Of a stretch of 64,000 bases of DNA, positions 26,552 to 35,741 are shown one piece after another. The notes under the pieces are model-generated. The model did no database searches, had not been told where the DNA came from, and worked only from the letters and a program-made list of their open reading frames with translations. Source of the DNA: SLRI01 sp964576715 (GTDB lineage Bacteria; Pseudomonadota; Alphaproteobacteria; Geminicoccales; Geminicoccaceae); the NCBI GenBank assembly GCA_964576715.1, contig CAZNWE010000002.1, positions 1-64,000 on the forward strand, written 5' to 3'. Positions within the stretch are counted from its first letter, which is position 1. Each line of letters starts with the position of its first letter. The position numbers and the translations under genes are program-made.

Positions 26552-27580
26552 ATGCCGAAAAAGACCTATCGTCAAGCGATCAACGAGGCGCTGCGTCAGG
26601 AGATGGAGCGCGACCACCGGGTGGTCCTCATGGGCGAGGACGTCGCCGGCGGCATGGGGGCCCCGGGCGAACAGGATGCCTGGGGCGGGCCTTTGGGGGT
26701 CACCAAGGGGATCATGCCGGTCTTCACCCGTGACCGGGTGCTCGATACACCGATCACCGAGAGTGCCTTCATCGGGGCCGCCGCGGGTGCTGCCGCCACC
26801 GGCTTGCGCCCGGTGGCAGAACTCATGTTCGTCGACTTCATGGGCGTCTGCTTCGATCAGATCTTCAACCAGGCCGCCAAGTTCAAGTACATGTTCGGCG
26901 GCAAGGCAGTGGTCCCCTTGACCATCCGCACCATGTACGGCGCCGGCTTTCGGGCGGCCTCGCAGCACAGCCAGTGCCTCTACCCGCTATTCACCCACAT
27001 CCCGGGGCTCAAGGTGGTGCTGCCGTCCAACGCCTACGAGGCCAAGGGTCTCCTGGCCTCGGCGATCCGCGACGACGATCCGGTGATCTTCTTCGAACAC
27101 AAGGCGATGTACGACGAAGAAATGGACGTCCCGGACGAGGCCTACACCATCCCGTTCGGCGAGGCGAATGTCACCCGCGAGGGCGACGACGTCACCATCG
27201 TCGCTTTCGGGCGGATGGTGAACGTCGCCAACGAGGCCGCCGCCAACCTCGAGAAGGCGGGCATCTCCTGCACCGTCGTTGACCCCCGGACCACCTCGCC
27301 GCTCGACCGGGACACCATCCTCGAGACTTGCGAGGAGACCGGCCGCGTGGTCGTGGTCGACGAGGCGCACCCGCGCTGCAACATGGCGACCGACATCGCC
27401 GCCCTCTGCGCGCAGGAGATCTTCGGGGCGCTCAAGGCCCCGGTGAAGATGGTCACCGGCCACCACTGTCCGGTGCCGTTCTCGCCGGCGCTCGAAGACC
27501 TCTACATCCCGTCCGCGGCGAAGATCGAGGCGGCGGTCAAGGAGGTCATGGCCGCCGGCCAGGCGCAAGCCGCCGAATAG
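26552..27580 (+). CDS. acoB: Acetoin dehydrogenase E1 beta subunit
   Basis: A 342-residue E1 beta subunit, 24 bp after acoA. Typical features include VVLMGEDVAGGMGAPGEQDA near the N-terminus, TPITESAFIGAAAGAAATGL, the FMYGAGFRAASQHSQ active-site region with conserved His residues, and VVDPRTTSPLD with VVVDEAHPRCN in the C-terminal domain. It forms the alpha2beta2 tetramer with AcoA. Confidence 0.9.
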   Translation: MPKKTYRQAINEALRQEMERDHRVVLMGEDVAGGMGAPGEQDAWGGPLGVTKGIMPVFTRDRVLDTPITESAFIGAAAGAAATGLRPVAELMFVDFMGVCFDQIFNQAAKFKYMFGGKAVVPLTIRTMYGAGFRAASQHSQCLYPLFTHIPGLKVVLPSNAYEAKGLLASAIRDDDPVIFFEHKAMYDEEMDVPDEAYTIPFGEANVTREGDDVTIVAFGRMVNVANEAAANLEKAGISCTVVDPRTTSPLDRDTILETCEETGRVVVVDEAHPRCNMATDIAALCAQEIFGALKAPVKMVTGHHCPVPFSPALEDLYIPSAAKIEAAVKEVMAAGQAQAAE

Positions 27581-27600
27581 CCGTAAACCAGAACGAAGAC

Positions 27601-27636
27601 GGCGGCGCCCTGCCGCGGGCGCCGCCGCAGCTTTTT
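27601..27636 (+). terminator. Terminator-like hairpin between acoB and acoC
   Basis: A perfect 10-bp stem, GGCGGCGCCC with GGGCGCCGCC (27601-27610 and 27617-27626), encloses a 6-base loop. GCAGC and five T residues follow within ten bases. It lies 20 bases after acoB and 24 bases before acoC. It looks like an intrinsic terminator or attenuator inside the operon, which would make less acoC mRNA than acoAB mRNA. Confidence 0.6.
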
Positions 27637-27660
27637 CAGTGGACAGGGAACGCCGTCACC

Positions 27661-28773
27661 ATGAGCGACAGCATCGAGATGATCGTCATGCCCAAATGGG
27701 GTCTGGCCATGCAGGAAGGCATGGTCGCCAAATGGCACGTCGCCGAGGGCGACACGATCGCGAAGGGCCAGGAGATCGTCGACATCGAGACCTCGAAGAT
27801 CGCCAATGTCTTCGAGAGCCCGATCGACGGCACCCTGCGCAAGATCGTGGTCGGCGAGGGCGAGACGGTGCCGGTCGCCTACCTGATCGCCGCCGTGGCC
27901 CCCGCCACGGTGAGCGACGCCGACGTCGAGGCGTTCGTCGGCGACTTCAAGGCCAATTTCGTCGTCGAGGACGCCGGGGCCGGCGGCCCCGAGCCCGACA
28001 CCGTCGAGACCGGCTCCGGGCGAATCAACTACCTCGCCATGGGCGATGCGGCGGGCGAGCCGATCATCTTCATCCACGGCTTCGGCGGTGATCTGAACAA
28101 CTGGATGTTCAACCAGGAAGAGTTCAGCTCGAGCCATGCCACCTACGCCATCGACCTGCCCGGCCACGGCGGCTCGACCAAGGAGGTCGGCGACGGCGAC
28201 GCGGCGAGCCTCGCCGCCGCGATCCTCGCCTTCATGGACGCCAAGGACATTCGCCGGGCGCATCTGGTCGGCCACTCGCTCGGCGGTGGTCTGGCCCTGG
28301 CCCTGGCCCTCGACCATCCCGAGCGCGTCGCGAGCGTGACCGCGATCGCCCCAGCCGGCATCGGGCCGGACATCAACATGACGTATATCGACGGCTTCAT
28401 CGCCGAGAAGCGGGCGAAGAAGCTGCGCCCGATGCTGGAAATGCTGGTTGCCAACCCGGAATTGATCTCCAAGGACATGGTCGAGGACGTCCTCAAGTTC
28501 AAACGGCTCGACGGGGTCGACCAGGCGCTGGCCCGCCTGCGCGACGGCTGCTTTGCCGCTGGCCAGCAAAAGCTGACTTTGCGCGATCGACTGGACGCGC
28601 TTAGGCTGCCGGTAGAGGTCGTCGTCGGCGGCAAGGACCGGATCCTTGCCGCAAGCCACGCGGACGGCCTGCCAACTGGCATCAAGGTGACGCGGTTTCC
28701 GGATGCCGGCCACATGCCCCACATGGAGAAGGCCGCCGAGGTCAATGCGCTCATCAGGTCGCTCGTCAGCTGA
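27661..28773 (+). CDS. acoC: Acetoin dehydrogenase E2-type subunit (lipoyl domain plus alpha/beta hydrolase)
   Basis: A 370-residue protein. Residues 1-80 are a lipoyl domain with the modified lysine at residue 46 (DIETSKIAN). The C-terminal part is an alpha/beta hydrolase fold with IHGFGGD, the nucleophile elbow GHSLGGG and a late DAGHMPHME. This two-domain layout, without a peripheral-subunit-binding domain and without the usual E2 catalytic domain, is typical of AcoC. It accepts the acetyl group from the E1 and passes it to CoA. No E3 dihydrolipoamide dehydrogenase (acoL) follows, so the complex must use one encoded elsewhere. A terminator-like hairpin precedes the gene. Confidence 0.88.
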   Translation: MSDSIEMIVMPKWGLAMQEGMVAKWHVAEGDTIAKGQEIVDIETSKIANVFESPIDGTLRKIVVGEGETVPVAYLIAAVAPATVSDADVEAFVGDFKANFVVEDAGAGGPEPDTVETGSGRINYLAMGDAAGEPIIFIHGFGGDLNNWMFNQEEFSSSHATYAIDLPGHGGSTKEVGDGDAASLAAAILAFMDAKDIRRAHLVGHSLGGGLALALALDHPERVASVTAIAPAGIGPDINMTYIDGFIAEKRAKKLRPMLEMLVANPELISKDMVEDVLKFKRLDGVDQALARLRDGCFAAGQQKLTLRDRLDALRLPVEVVVGGKDRILAASHADGLPTGIKVTRFPDAGHMPHMEKAAEVNALIRSLVS

Positions 28774-28807
28774 CGGTCCGGCGCGCCGCGCCTGCCGCCC
28801 GGCGCCA

Positions 28808-29599
28808 GTGTGCCTGGTGCTCGCCGGCCTGCTCGCCATGGGTGCGGCTGGCGACGCAGCCGGCGACGAAGTGCCGGCCACGGCGATGGGCGAATGCCTG
28901 GCGACCGTCGGCGAGGGCGACGCCATCGGCCGTTGCCTCGAAGCGATGGAGGCGCGGGTGGCCGAGGCGCTGCAACGCACCGCTGACCGCGCCGCCGCCT
29001 ATTTCGCCGATCTCGACACGATCACCGGCGGCGAACGGGCGAGCCTCACGCTGGCGCACGGCCACGCGGCGTTCGCCCTCTACCGCGATCTGGACTGCCA
29101 GCTGGTCGAGGTCGCGCACGGGGTCGGTCGTGCGGCGGCTGATCATCGCCGGGCCTGCCGGATCGACCACGACCGGGCCCGGATCGCCAAGCTTGCCGCT
29201 CTCCTGCCCGCGGCAGCGGCGACGGAGGCGAGCGACGCGCCAGCGGCGCAACCCGGCGCGGCAATGATGCTTGGGAGCGCCTGGCGGGTGGTGGCGATCG
29301 ACGGCGAGCCGCTTGCCGACGGCGTCGAGATCACCCTCGAGGTCGACGAAACTGGCGGCTTTGCCGGCCAGGGCGGCTGCAATCGCTATTTCGGCACCGC
29401 CGAGATCACCGCCGAGCGGGTCGCCTTCGGCCGGCCGGCAGCGACCCGGATGGCCTGCCCGGAACCGGCTATGGGCGAGGAGCAGCGCTACTTCGCGGCA
29501 CTCGAGGCCGTGGCGGTCTGGCAGCTCGAAGGTGAGCGCCTCGGCCTCGCCGACGAGCATGGCACGGTGCGCGTCAGCCTCGAGCCGAAGGCTGGCTGA
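28808..29599 (+). CDS. Exported protein with C-terminal META (HslJ-like) domain
   Basis: About 263 residues from GTG 28808. This start gives a good signal peptide (CLVLAGLLAMGAAGDAA). The ORF continues upstream into acoC in frame, so the start is inferred. The N-terminal mature half has paired cysteines and a run like an LprI/DUF1311 domain (LEAMEARVAEALQRTADRAA, DLDCQLVEVAHG). The C-terminal third is a META domain, with WRVVAIDGEPLADG, GCNRYFGTAEI and ATRMACPEPAM. META proteins are periplasmic or outer-membrane and linked to stress such as heat and novobiocin in HslJ. It starts 34 bp after acoC but is probably functionally unrelated. Confidence 0.75.
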   Translation: MCLVLAGLLAMGAAGDAAGDEVPATAMGECLATVGEGDAIGRCLEAMEARVAEALQRTADRAAAYFADLDTITGGERASLTLAHGHAAFALYRDLDCQLVEVAHGVGRAAADHRRACRIDHDRARIAKLAALLPAAAATEASDAPAAQPGAAMMLGSAWRVVAIDGEPLADGVEITLEVDETGGFAGQGGCNRYFGTAEITAERVAFGRPAATRMACPEPAMGEEQRYFAALEAVAVWQLEGERLGLADEHGTVRVSLEPKAG

Positions 29600-29780
29600 G
29601 CGGCATCGAGCGCTGGCCCGCCCGCCGGCCATTGTCGCGGCGCACCGCGGCCATCGGGACTTTCTCGGCAGCCGGCTTGGCACTCGACCCGTTCGCCGCG
29701 CGTGATACATCCTAGTTGAGTGCGACCACTTTGGCGGTCGAACGCGAACCGTTTGTTCAAGCTCCGAGGGAGGATCACGC

Positions 29781-30335
29781 ATGGCCGTAACGACACCCGA
29801 CGCCGAGCTCGGCCGCTCCGCCATCCCGTTCAGCCTGCCGAGCACCACCGGCGAGACCGTCACGCTCGAAACGGCGCGTGGCGCCAAGGGGCTGCTCATC
29901 GTCTTCATGTGCAACCACTGCCCCTACGTGAAGGCGGTCATCGACCGGCTGATCCGCGATGCCAAGGATCTCAAGGCCTTGGGCATCAACACGGCAGCGA
30001 TCTCGGCCAACGACGTCGTCAATTATCCCGAGGACAGCTTCGACAAGATGAAGGCCTGGGCCGAGGTGAAGCAGTTCCCCTTCCCCTACCTCTTCGACGA
30101 GAGCCAGGAAGTGGCCAGGGCCTATGGCGCGGTCTGCACGCCCGACTTCTTCGGCTACAACGCCAACCTCGAGCTGCAGTATCGCGGCCGGCTCGATGAA
30201 TCGAAGAAGGACACCGCCCCGGACGGTGCGAAGCGTGAGCTCTACGAGGCGATGAAGGAAATCGCCGAGACCGGCAAGACCAGCATCCCGCAGATCCCGT
30301 CGATGGGCTGCTCGATCAAATGGAAGGCCGCCTGA
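29781..30335 (+). CDS. Thioredoxin-like/peroxiredoxin-like protein with CNHCPYV motif
   Basis: A 184-residue thioredoxin-fold protein with GGGAGG eight bases before ATG. After the Gly-Lys strand comes CNHCPYVKAVIDRL, a C-x2-C-type site placed where AhpC/TlpA proteins have theirs. A conserved SANDVVNYPEDSFDKM segment and a TPDFFGYNANLELQYRG strand follow. This is the cytoplasmic redoxin family of unclear substrate, of the usual length of about 185 residues. Another Cys pair (CTPDFF, GCSIKW) may take part. The gene is single, followed by a palindromic repeat element. Confidence 0.8.
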   Translation: MAVTTPDAELGRSAIPFSLPSTTGETVTLETARGAKGLLIVFMCNHCPYVKAVIDRLIRDAKDLKALGINTAAISANDVVNYPEDSFDKMKAWAEVKQFPFPYLFDESQEVARAYGAVCTPDFFGYNANLELQYRGRLDESKKDTAPDGAKRELYEAMKEIAETGKTSIPQIPSMGCSIKWKAA

Positions 30336-30356
30336 CGGATGAAGAGGAGAAACGCA

Positions 30357-30451
30357 GGGAAGATGATCGTCCCCGCACCCCACCAAAAGGTCGGGGGCAA
30401 AAATTTCGAGGGCCAAATATTCAAAGAGTTGGGGGGGAAATCATTTCCCCC
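30357..30451. repeat. Dispersed palindromic repeat element, copy 2
   Basis: About 95 bp between the redoxin gene and ubiD. The left palindrome is GGGAAGAT-G-ATCGTCCC (30357-30373, one mismatch), followed by CGCACCCCACC. AAATTTCGAGGG lies in the middle. The right palindrome is perfect, GGGGGAAAT-C-ATTTCCCCC (30433-30451). The order and orientation match copies at 13898 and 54095. It ends 14 bp before the ubiD start. Confidence 0.65.
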
Positions 30452-30465
30452 GCATTCTTTCTGAC

Positions 30466-31956
30466 ATGGCTTTTGCCGATCTCCGCAGCTTCATCGCGCA
30501 TCTCGAATCGCGACGGCGCCTGGCTCGAGTGAGAGAACCGGTCTCACCCGTCCTGGAAATGACCGAGATTCAGACCCGGCTCCTGGCCGAAAAGGGTCCG
30601 GCCGTGCTGTTCGAGACGGTCGAGGGCTCGTCGATGCCGGTGCTCGTCAACCTCTTCGGCACGGTCGAGCGGGTCGCCTGGGGGATCGGCCGCGAGCCGC
30701 ACGAACTGAAGGCGGTGGGTGAGATGCTGGCCTTCTTTCGCCAGCCGCAGCCGCCCGAAAGCTTCAAGGACGCGCTGGAGCTGGCGCCACTGATGAAGAT
30801 CGCACTCGCGATGCGGCCGAAATCGGTGAGCCGGGCGGCCTGCCAGGAGGTGGTGCTACGCGGCAGCGACATCGACCTCGGCCGGCTGCCGGTCCAGACC
30901 TGCTGGCCCGGCGAGCCGGCTCCCCTGATCACCTGGCCGCTCGTCGTCACCAAGGGCCCGACCGCGGCGCGGGAGGACAAGTTCAACCTCGGCATCTACC
31001 GCATGCAGGTGCTGGAGCGCGACAAGACCATCATGCGCTGGCTCAAACACCGAGGCGGCGCCCAACAGCATCGGCGCTGGAAAGCGGAGAAGCGCGAGCC
31101 CCTGCCGGCGGCAGCGGTGCTCGGCGCCGATCCGGGCACGACCATCGCGGCGGTGACGCCGGTTCCCGACACCATGTCGGAGTACCAGTTCGCCGGACTC
31201 CTGCGCGGCGAGCGGGTCGAACTCGTCGACTGCGTCACCCAGCCCTTGAAGGTACCGGCCACGGCCGAGATCGTCATCGAGGGCGAGGTCAGCCTCGACG
31301 AGACCGCCGACGAGGGGCCTTATGGCGACCATACCGGCTACTACAACTCGGTCGAGCCCTTCCCCACCTTCAAGGTCACGGCGATCACCATGCGCCGTGA
31401 GCCGATCTACCTCTCGACCTTCACCGGCCGGCCACCCGACGAGCCCTCGGTGCTGGGCGAGGCCTTGAACGACGTCTTCCTGCCGCTCTTCCGGCAGCAG
31501 TTCCCCGAGGTGGTCGATTTCTGGCTGCCGCCCGAGGGCTGCTCGTACCGGGTGGCGGTGGTGTCGATCAAAAAGGCCTATCCCGGTCACGCCAAGCGGG
31601 TCATGATGGGGGTCTGGTCCTATCTCCGGCAGTTCATGTACACCAAGTTCGTGATCATCGTGGACGACGACATCGACGCGCGCTCCTGGGACGACGTCAT
31701 CTGGGCGATCTCCACCCGGGTCGATCCCGGCCGCGACCTCACCGTGATCGAAGGCACGCCGATCGACTATCTCGACTTCGCGTCCCCAGAATCGGGGTTG
31801 GGTGGCAAGCTCGGCATCGACGCCACCGACAAATGGCCGCCCGAGACGCACCGCGAATGGGGGCAGAAGATCAAGATGGCCGACGAGATCGTCGAGAAGG
31901 TGACAGCCAAATGGAGCCGCCTGGGCCTGCCCGGCAGCGGCAAGCCGATCTGGTGA
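30466..31956 (+). CDS. ubiD: UbiD-family decarboxylase (3-octaprenyl-4-hydroxybenzoate decarboxylase-like)
   Basis: A 496-residue protein of full UbiD length. It has the N-terminal [18 protein letters not shown] start, [18 protein letters not shown] (prenyl-FMN and metal-binding strand), and the conserved [12 protein letters not shown] active-site segment with EFTG-type [18 protein letters not shown]. UbiD decarboxylates aromatic or alpha,beta-unsaturated acids using prenylated FMN made by UbiX, and no ubiX is in the window. It could serve ubiquinone synthesis, but the tight coupling to a phosphatase-like gene (TGATG) and to two oxidoreductase genes suggests a catabolic UbiD-like role is also possible. 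No clear ribosome binding site is seen. Confidence 0.88.
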   Translation: MAFADLRSFIAHLESRRRLARVREPVSPVLEMTEIQTRLLAEKGPAVLFETVEGSSMPVLVNLFGTVERVAWGIGREPHELKAVGEMLAFFRQPQPPESFKDALELAPLMKIALAMRPKSVSRAACQEVVLRGSDIDLGRLPVQTCWPGEPAPLITWPLVVTKGPTAAREDKFNLGIYRMQVLERDKTIMRWLKHRGGAQQHRRWKAEKREPLPAAAVLGADPGTTIAAVTPVPDTMSEYQFAGLLRGERVELVDCVTQPLKVPATAEIVIEGEVSLDETADEGPYGDHTGYYNSVEPFPTFKVTAITMRREPIYLSTFTGRPPDEPSVLGEALNDVFLPLFRQQFPEVVDFWLPPEGCSYRVAVVSIKKAYPGHAKRVMMGVWSYLRQFMYTKFVIIVDDDIDARSWDDVIWAISTRVDPGRDLTVIEGTPIDYLDFASPESGLGGKLGIDATDKWPPETHREWGQKIKMADEIVEKVTAKWSRLGLPGSGKPIW

Positions 31957-32783
31957 TGCTGGATCTCGCTGCCGTCAAGCCGCTGGTTCGCCAGGCGGTG
32001 CTCGATGCAGGTGCCATCGCGATGGCCGCCTTCGGCCGCGGCGGCCGGGCGTGGGAGAAGGCGCCGGGGCAGGTCCTGACCGAGACCGACCTTGCCGTCG
32101 ACAACGCCTTGCGCCACAGCCTGGGTGCCATCCTGAAGAGCGCGGCCTGGCTCTCCGAGGAGACCGCCGATGACGGGCTCAGGCTCGAGCGGCCGCACGT
32201 CTGGGTGGTCGACCCGATCGACGGGACGCGCAGCTTCGCCAAGGGCCTGCCCGAGTTCACCATCTCGGTGGCCCTGGTCGAAGGCGACCGCCCGGTCCTC
32301 GCCTGCCTGTTGAACCCGGCCACAGGCGAGTGCTTCGAGGCCCGGGCCGGCGGTGGTGCCACCTTGAACGAGCGTCCGCTGGCCATGGCCGAGCCGGCCA
32401 TGCCCGAGCGGGCACGCATCGTCTTGAGCTCGAGCGAGCGTCGGCTGCGCGACTTCGACACCTTCTTTCCACAGGCCAGGGTCAGCACCATCGGCTCGCT
32501 CGCCTATAAAATGGCGCTGGTCGCGAGCGGTCGGTTCGACGCCTATTTCTCCTGGCGCAGCAGCCAGGACTGGGACATCGCCGCCGCCCTCCTGATCCTC
32601 GAGGAGGCCGGTGGCCGGGCCACCGACCAGAGTGGGGGTGCCCTCGTTCTCAACCGAAAGGAGCTGCGCCACCGTGGCATGATCGCCGCGAGCCCGAAAC
32701 TGCACGCGCATCTGGCCGGGTTGTCGCGGCGGCATCTCGCGGCCGTCGATCCCGGCTTGCCGGCCGTGGCCGCACCGCGATAA
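31956..32783 (+). CDS. Inositol monophosphatase/CysQ-family phosphatase
   Basis: A 275-residue protein whose ATG overlaps the ubiD stop as TGATG. The three metal-binding motifs of the family are present: WLSEETADD, WVVDPIDGTRSFAKGLPEF and the late WDIAAALLILEEAGG. These bind Mg2+ and a phosphomonoester, as in 3'(2'),5'-bisphosphate nucleotidase (CysQ) or myo-inositol phosphatase. The WDIAAA form with YFSWRSSQ before it resembles CysQ more than SuhB, so hydrolysis of PAP is likely. It is probably cytoplasmic. Confidence 0.85.
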   Translation: MLDLAAVKPLVRQAVLDAGAIAMAAFGRGGRAWEKAPGQVLTETDLAVDNALRHSLGAILKSAAWLSEETADDGLRLERPHVWVVDPIDGTRSFAKGLPEFTISVALVEGDRPVLACLLNPATGECFEARAGGGATLNERPLAMAEPAMPERARIVLSSSERRLRDFDTFFPQARVSTIGSLAYKMALVASGRFDAYFSWRSSQDWDIAAALLILEEAGGRATDQSGGALVLNRKELRHRGMIAASPKLHAHLAGLSRRHLAAVDPGLPAVAAPR

Positions 32784-32840
32784 GCCCGCCCGGCGAGCCG
32801 CACCGTCGTGCCGCAACCAGCAACCAGGCAGGGACCCGAG

Positions 32841-33920
32841 ATGCACATCCTTCCGGCCGATGTCCTCGAGCGACTGGCCTGCGCGACGATGGCCGCACTC
32901 GGCTCGACCGACGAGGAGGCGGGCATCGTCGCCCGGCACCTGGTGCTGGCCAACCTTTCCGGCCACGACAGCCACGGTGTCGGCATGCTGCCGGACTATG
33001 TGCGCCTGGCCGGGGAAGGCCTCCTGGTCCCCAATCAGACGCTCGAGACGCTGGTCGATTTCGGTTCCCTGCTGCTGTTCGACGCCCGCCGGGGGGCCGG
33101 GCAGCGAATGATCCGGGAGGCGAGCGCCGCCGCCATCGAGCGCGCCCGCAGCCAGGGTGCCTGTGTCTTCGGGGTAAGGAACGCGAGCCATATCGGCCGG
33201 GTCGGCGACTATGCCGAACAGTGTGCCGCAGCCGGCATGACCGGCATCTTCTTCGTCAACGTCGCCGACCACGCGGCCTTTCAGGCACCCTATGGCTGCA
33301 GCGATGCCAGGCTCGGCACCAACCCCTTCGCCGCCGCCATTCCGGGTGCCGATGGTCCCGCCGCCCTGCTCGACATGGCGACCAGCACCATCGCCTTCGG
33401 CAAGGCCAGGGTCGCCCGCAACAAGGGGGTGCCGGTGCCGTCGGAGAGCATCATCGACGAGGCGGGCCGGGTCACCACCGATCCCACGGCCCTGGTCGAC
33501 GAGAAGAAGGGTGCCTTGAAGGCCTTCGGCCAGCACAAGGGCTCCGGCCTCGCCATCTTCTGCGAGCTCTTCGGCGGCGCCTTGACCGGCGGGCAGACCA
33601 TCCAGCCCGGACACCCGATCAAGGGCGGCATCCTCAACAGCGTGCTCGGCATCGTCATCGACAGCGGCCGGCTGGGCGACCGGACGGCCATCGGCCGTGA
33701 GGTCGAGGCGGTCAAGGACTGGATCAAGGCGTCAAGGCCCGCCCCCGGCATCGACAAGGTGCGCATCCCGGGCGAGCCGGAACTCGAACATCGGGCGGCG
33801 CGTGGGGCGTCGGGCATCCCGCTCGACGCCAAGAGCCTCGACGACATCCTGGCGGCAGCCGCCGGCGCCGGCGTCGCCGCTCCACTGCTCGACGAAGTGC
33901 GGGGAGCCCTCGCCGGATGA
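32841..33920 (+). CDS. Ldh_2-family NAD(P)-dependent malate/L-lactate-type dehydrogenase
   Basis: A 359-residue protein of the malate/L-sulfolactate/ureidoglycolate dehydrogenase family (not the classical LDH fold). Hallmarks are [14 protein letters not shown] near residue 42, [26 protein letters not shown] and [12 protein letters not shown], then a C-terminal [13 protein letters not shown]. Members reduce or oxidise 2-keto/2-hydroxy acids or ureidoglycolate. The gene overlaps the LhgO-like gene by four bases (ATGA). Its substrate cannot be set from sequence, but a 2-hydroxy acid shared with the next enzyme is a reasonable idea. Confidence 0.85.
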   Translation: MHILPADVLERLACATMAALGSTDEEAGIVARHLVLANLSGHDSHGVGMLPDYVRLAGEGLLVPNQTLETLVDFGSLLLFDARRGAGQRMIREASAAAIERARSQGACVFGVRNASHIGRVGDYAEQCAAAGMTGIFFVNVADHAAFQAPYGCSDARLGTNPFAAAIPGADGPAALLDMATSTIAFGKARVARNKGVPVPSESIIDEAGRVTTDPTALVDEKKGALKAFGQHKGSGLAIFCELFGGALTGGQTIQPGHPIKGGILNSVLGIVIDSGRLGDRTAIGREVEAVKDWIKASRPAPGIDKVRIPGEPELEHRAARGASGIPLDAKSLDDILAAAAGAGVAAPLLDEVRGALAG

Positions 33921-35026
33921 CGGAGCAGGTCGAGGCGGTCGTCGTCGGCGGCGGGGTCGTCGGGCTCGCCGCGGCAAGGGCGTTGGCCCAGGCCGGGCGC
34001 GAGGTGATCCTGCTCGAGCGCCACGCGCTGATCGGCAGCGAGACCAGCTCGCGCAACAGCGAGGTGATCCACGCCGGCATCTACTATCCGACGGGCAGCC
34101 TGAAGGCGAAGCTCTGCGTCGCCGGCAAGTGGTGGCTCTACGACTACTGCGCGGCGCGCGGCATCCCGCACGAGCGCTGCGGCAAGCTGATCGTCGCGAC
34201 CAGCGAGGCGCAGCTGCCCGAACTCGAGCGCATTCGGAAGAAGGCCGCCGAGAACGGCGTCGACGACCTCGAGCTCTGGGACCCCGCCCGCGCCAAGGAA
34301 CTCGAGCCCGAGCTCGCCTGCACCGGGGCGCTGTGGTCGCCGTCCACCGGGATCATCGACAGCCACGCCCTGATGCTCGCCTACCAGGGCGACCTCGAGG
34401 ATGCCGGCGGCATGATCGCCTTCAACGCCGCCCTCGAGCGCGCCGCAGTCACGCCTGAGGGCTTCAGGCTGCAGGTCGGCGGCGAGGCGCCCATGGATGT
34501 CGAATGCCGCATCCTGGTCAACAGCGCCGGCCTCGACGCCCCATTGCTCGCCCGCAAGATCGAGGGCTACGACCACGCCCTTGCGCCCACCGCGCACTAC
34601 TGCAAGGGCAGCTACTACACCCTTCCGGGCAAGAGCCCCTTCGCCCGGCTCATCTACCCGGTCCCCGAGGAGGCCGGGCTCGGTGTGCACGTCACCATCG
34701 ACATGGGCGGGCAATGCCGGTTCGGCCCGGACATCGAATGGGTGGACGCCATCGACTACGACGTCGATCCGCGGCGCGCCGACGTCTTCTACTCGGCCGT
34801 GCGCAAGTACTGGCCGGCCTTGAAGGACAACGCCCTCGAGCCCGGCTATGCCGGGGTGCGCCCAAAACTGGGGCCGGCGGGCGGCATCAACACCGACTTC
34901 GTCATCCAGGGCCCGGCGGTGCACGGCATCCCCGGCCTCGTCCACCTCTACGGCATCGAAAGCCCAGGGCTCACGGCATCGGCCGCGATCGGCGACGCGG
35001 TGGTGATGGTGCTCGACGGCGACTGA
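33917..35026 (+). CDS. lhgO: FAD-dependent 2-hydroxyacid oxidase, LhgO-like
   Basis: A 369-residue flavoprotein of the DAO family. The FAD-binding start is [20 protein letters not shown], with ERH after it, then [21 protein letters not shown], the active-site region of L-2-hydroxyglutarate oxidases. [19 protein letters not shown] closes the FAD site. It oxidises L-2-hydroxyglutarate or a similar hydroxyacid and passes electrons to the quinone pool. It overlaps the dehydrogenase gene as ATGA, and its 3' end faces the leftward parDE remnant 12 bp away. Confidence 0.82.
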   Translation: MTEQVEAVVVGGGVVGLAAARALAQAGREVILLERHALIGSETSSRNSEVIHAGIYYPTGSLKAKLCVAGKWWLYDYCAARGIPHERCGKLIVATSEAQLPELERIRKKAAENGVDDLELWDPARAKELEPELACTGALWSPSTGIIDSHALMLAYQGDLEDAGGMIAFNAALERAAVTPEGFRLQVGGEAPMDVECRILVNSAGLDAPLLARKIEGYDHALAPTAHYCKGSYYTLPGKSPFARLIYPVPEEAGLGVHVTIDMGGQCRFGPDIEWVDAIDYDVDPRRADVFYSAVRKYWPALKDNALEPGYAGVRPKLGPAGGINTDFVIQGPAVHGIPGLVHLYGIESPGLTASAAIGDAVVMVLDGD

Positions 35027-35037
35027 GTCCGGCCGCA

Positions 35038-35331
35038 ACCGTCGTCGAGCGGCGCCTGCCAATCCTGCCGGCCATGCAGCACACGGACGATCAGCACGTG
35101 GTCGACCTCGACCCGATAGACGACAAGATGTGCGGCGTGGCGGTGAATGCGTACCGGCGGTTCGAAGACCGCCCGCTCGACCCCGAGACGAGGGACCGTG
35201 CCAATCAGTTCGAAGCAAGCGGCGAGCCCCGCATGACAGGCCTCAGCCTGAGCGATGCCGAATTGCGCGGCACCCCAGAGCTAGATGTCGATCAGGTCTT
35301 CATCGGCCTTCCGGGTCTCGCGGATGCGCAT
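35038..35331 (-). pseudogene. parE: ParE-type toxin gene interrupted by an amber stop
   Basis: Read leftward from ATG 35331 the translation starts MRIRETRKADEDLIDI and then meets TAG (35281-35283) at codon 17. Behind it the frame continues unbroken with LWGAAQFGIAQAEA and then VRVLHGRQDWQ, the typical ParE core. The position of the stop is where ParE proteins usually have Trp (IWLWG), so one TGG to TAG change explains the damage. After the ParE-like end the frame runs on into the lhgO antisense strand without a stop near the expected place. The antitoxin gene upstream appears intact. A sequencing error cannot be excluded. Confidence 0.82.
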
Positions 35332-35569
35332 CCGTCCCTGCCCTGGCGCGAGCTTCCCGCAAGACGTCCCCCATGGACCGGTCGCTGACGCAGCTGGCAA
35401 GGCCCTCGCTAATCAGCGCCGGCAGCTCGGCACGCGCCGCCACGCGCTCTTGGTTGCGACGAATGAGATCCCGCACATAGTCGCTGACATTACTGAAGCG
35501 CCCGTCGACAGTACGGCTTTCGGCCCACTGCTTCATGGCGTTCGGAAGCGAGATGTTCATCGAAGCCAT
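35300..35569 (-). CDS. parD: ParD-type antitoxin (ribbon-helix-helix)
   Basis: An 89-residue antitoxin from ATG 35569 (a longer open frame begins at 35662 but its first 31 residues are not family-like). The DNA-binding ribbon-helix-helix is ISLPNAMKQWAESRT, followed by GRFSNVSDYVRDLIRRNQER, the usual RhsH core. The C-terminal tail binds the toxin. It is encoded before the broken toxin gene and overlaps it by 32 bases. It would normally repress its own promoter with ParE. The open frame needs no repair. Confidence 0.8.
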   Translation of the reverse strand: MASMNISLPNAMKQWAESRTVDGRFSNVSDYVRDLIRRNQERVAARAELPALISEGLASCVSDRSMGDVLREARARAGTDAHPRDPEGR

Positions 35570-35741
35570 GACGTTGACCCCAACGACAATCGCAATCTTG
35601 TGCCCGATGGGTTGAGACCAATGGCAAAGTTTGTCAAGCTCTGCCCGCGAGATTTGACACATCCGGCCCGTTGGTCGACCCTAACACTCAATCATGTCAC
35701 GCCAAACCAGGTCCCATGGTGACATTCACGGGAGACTTTCG

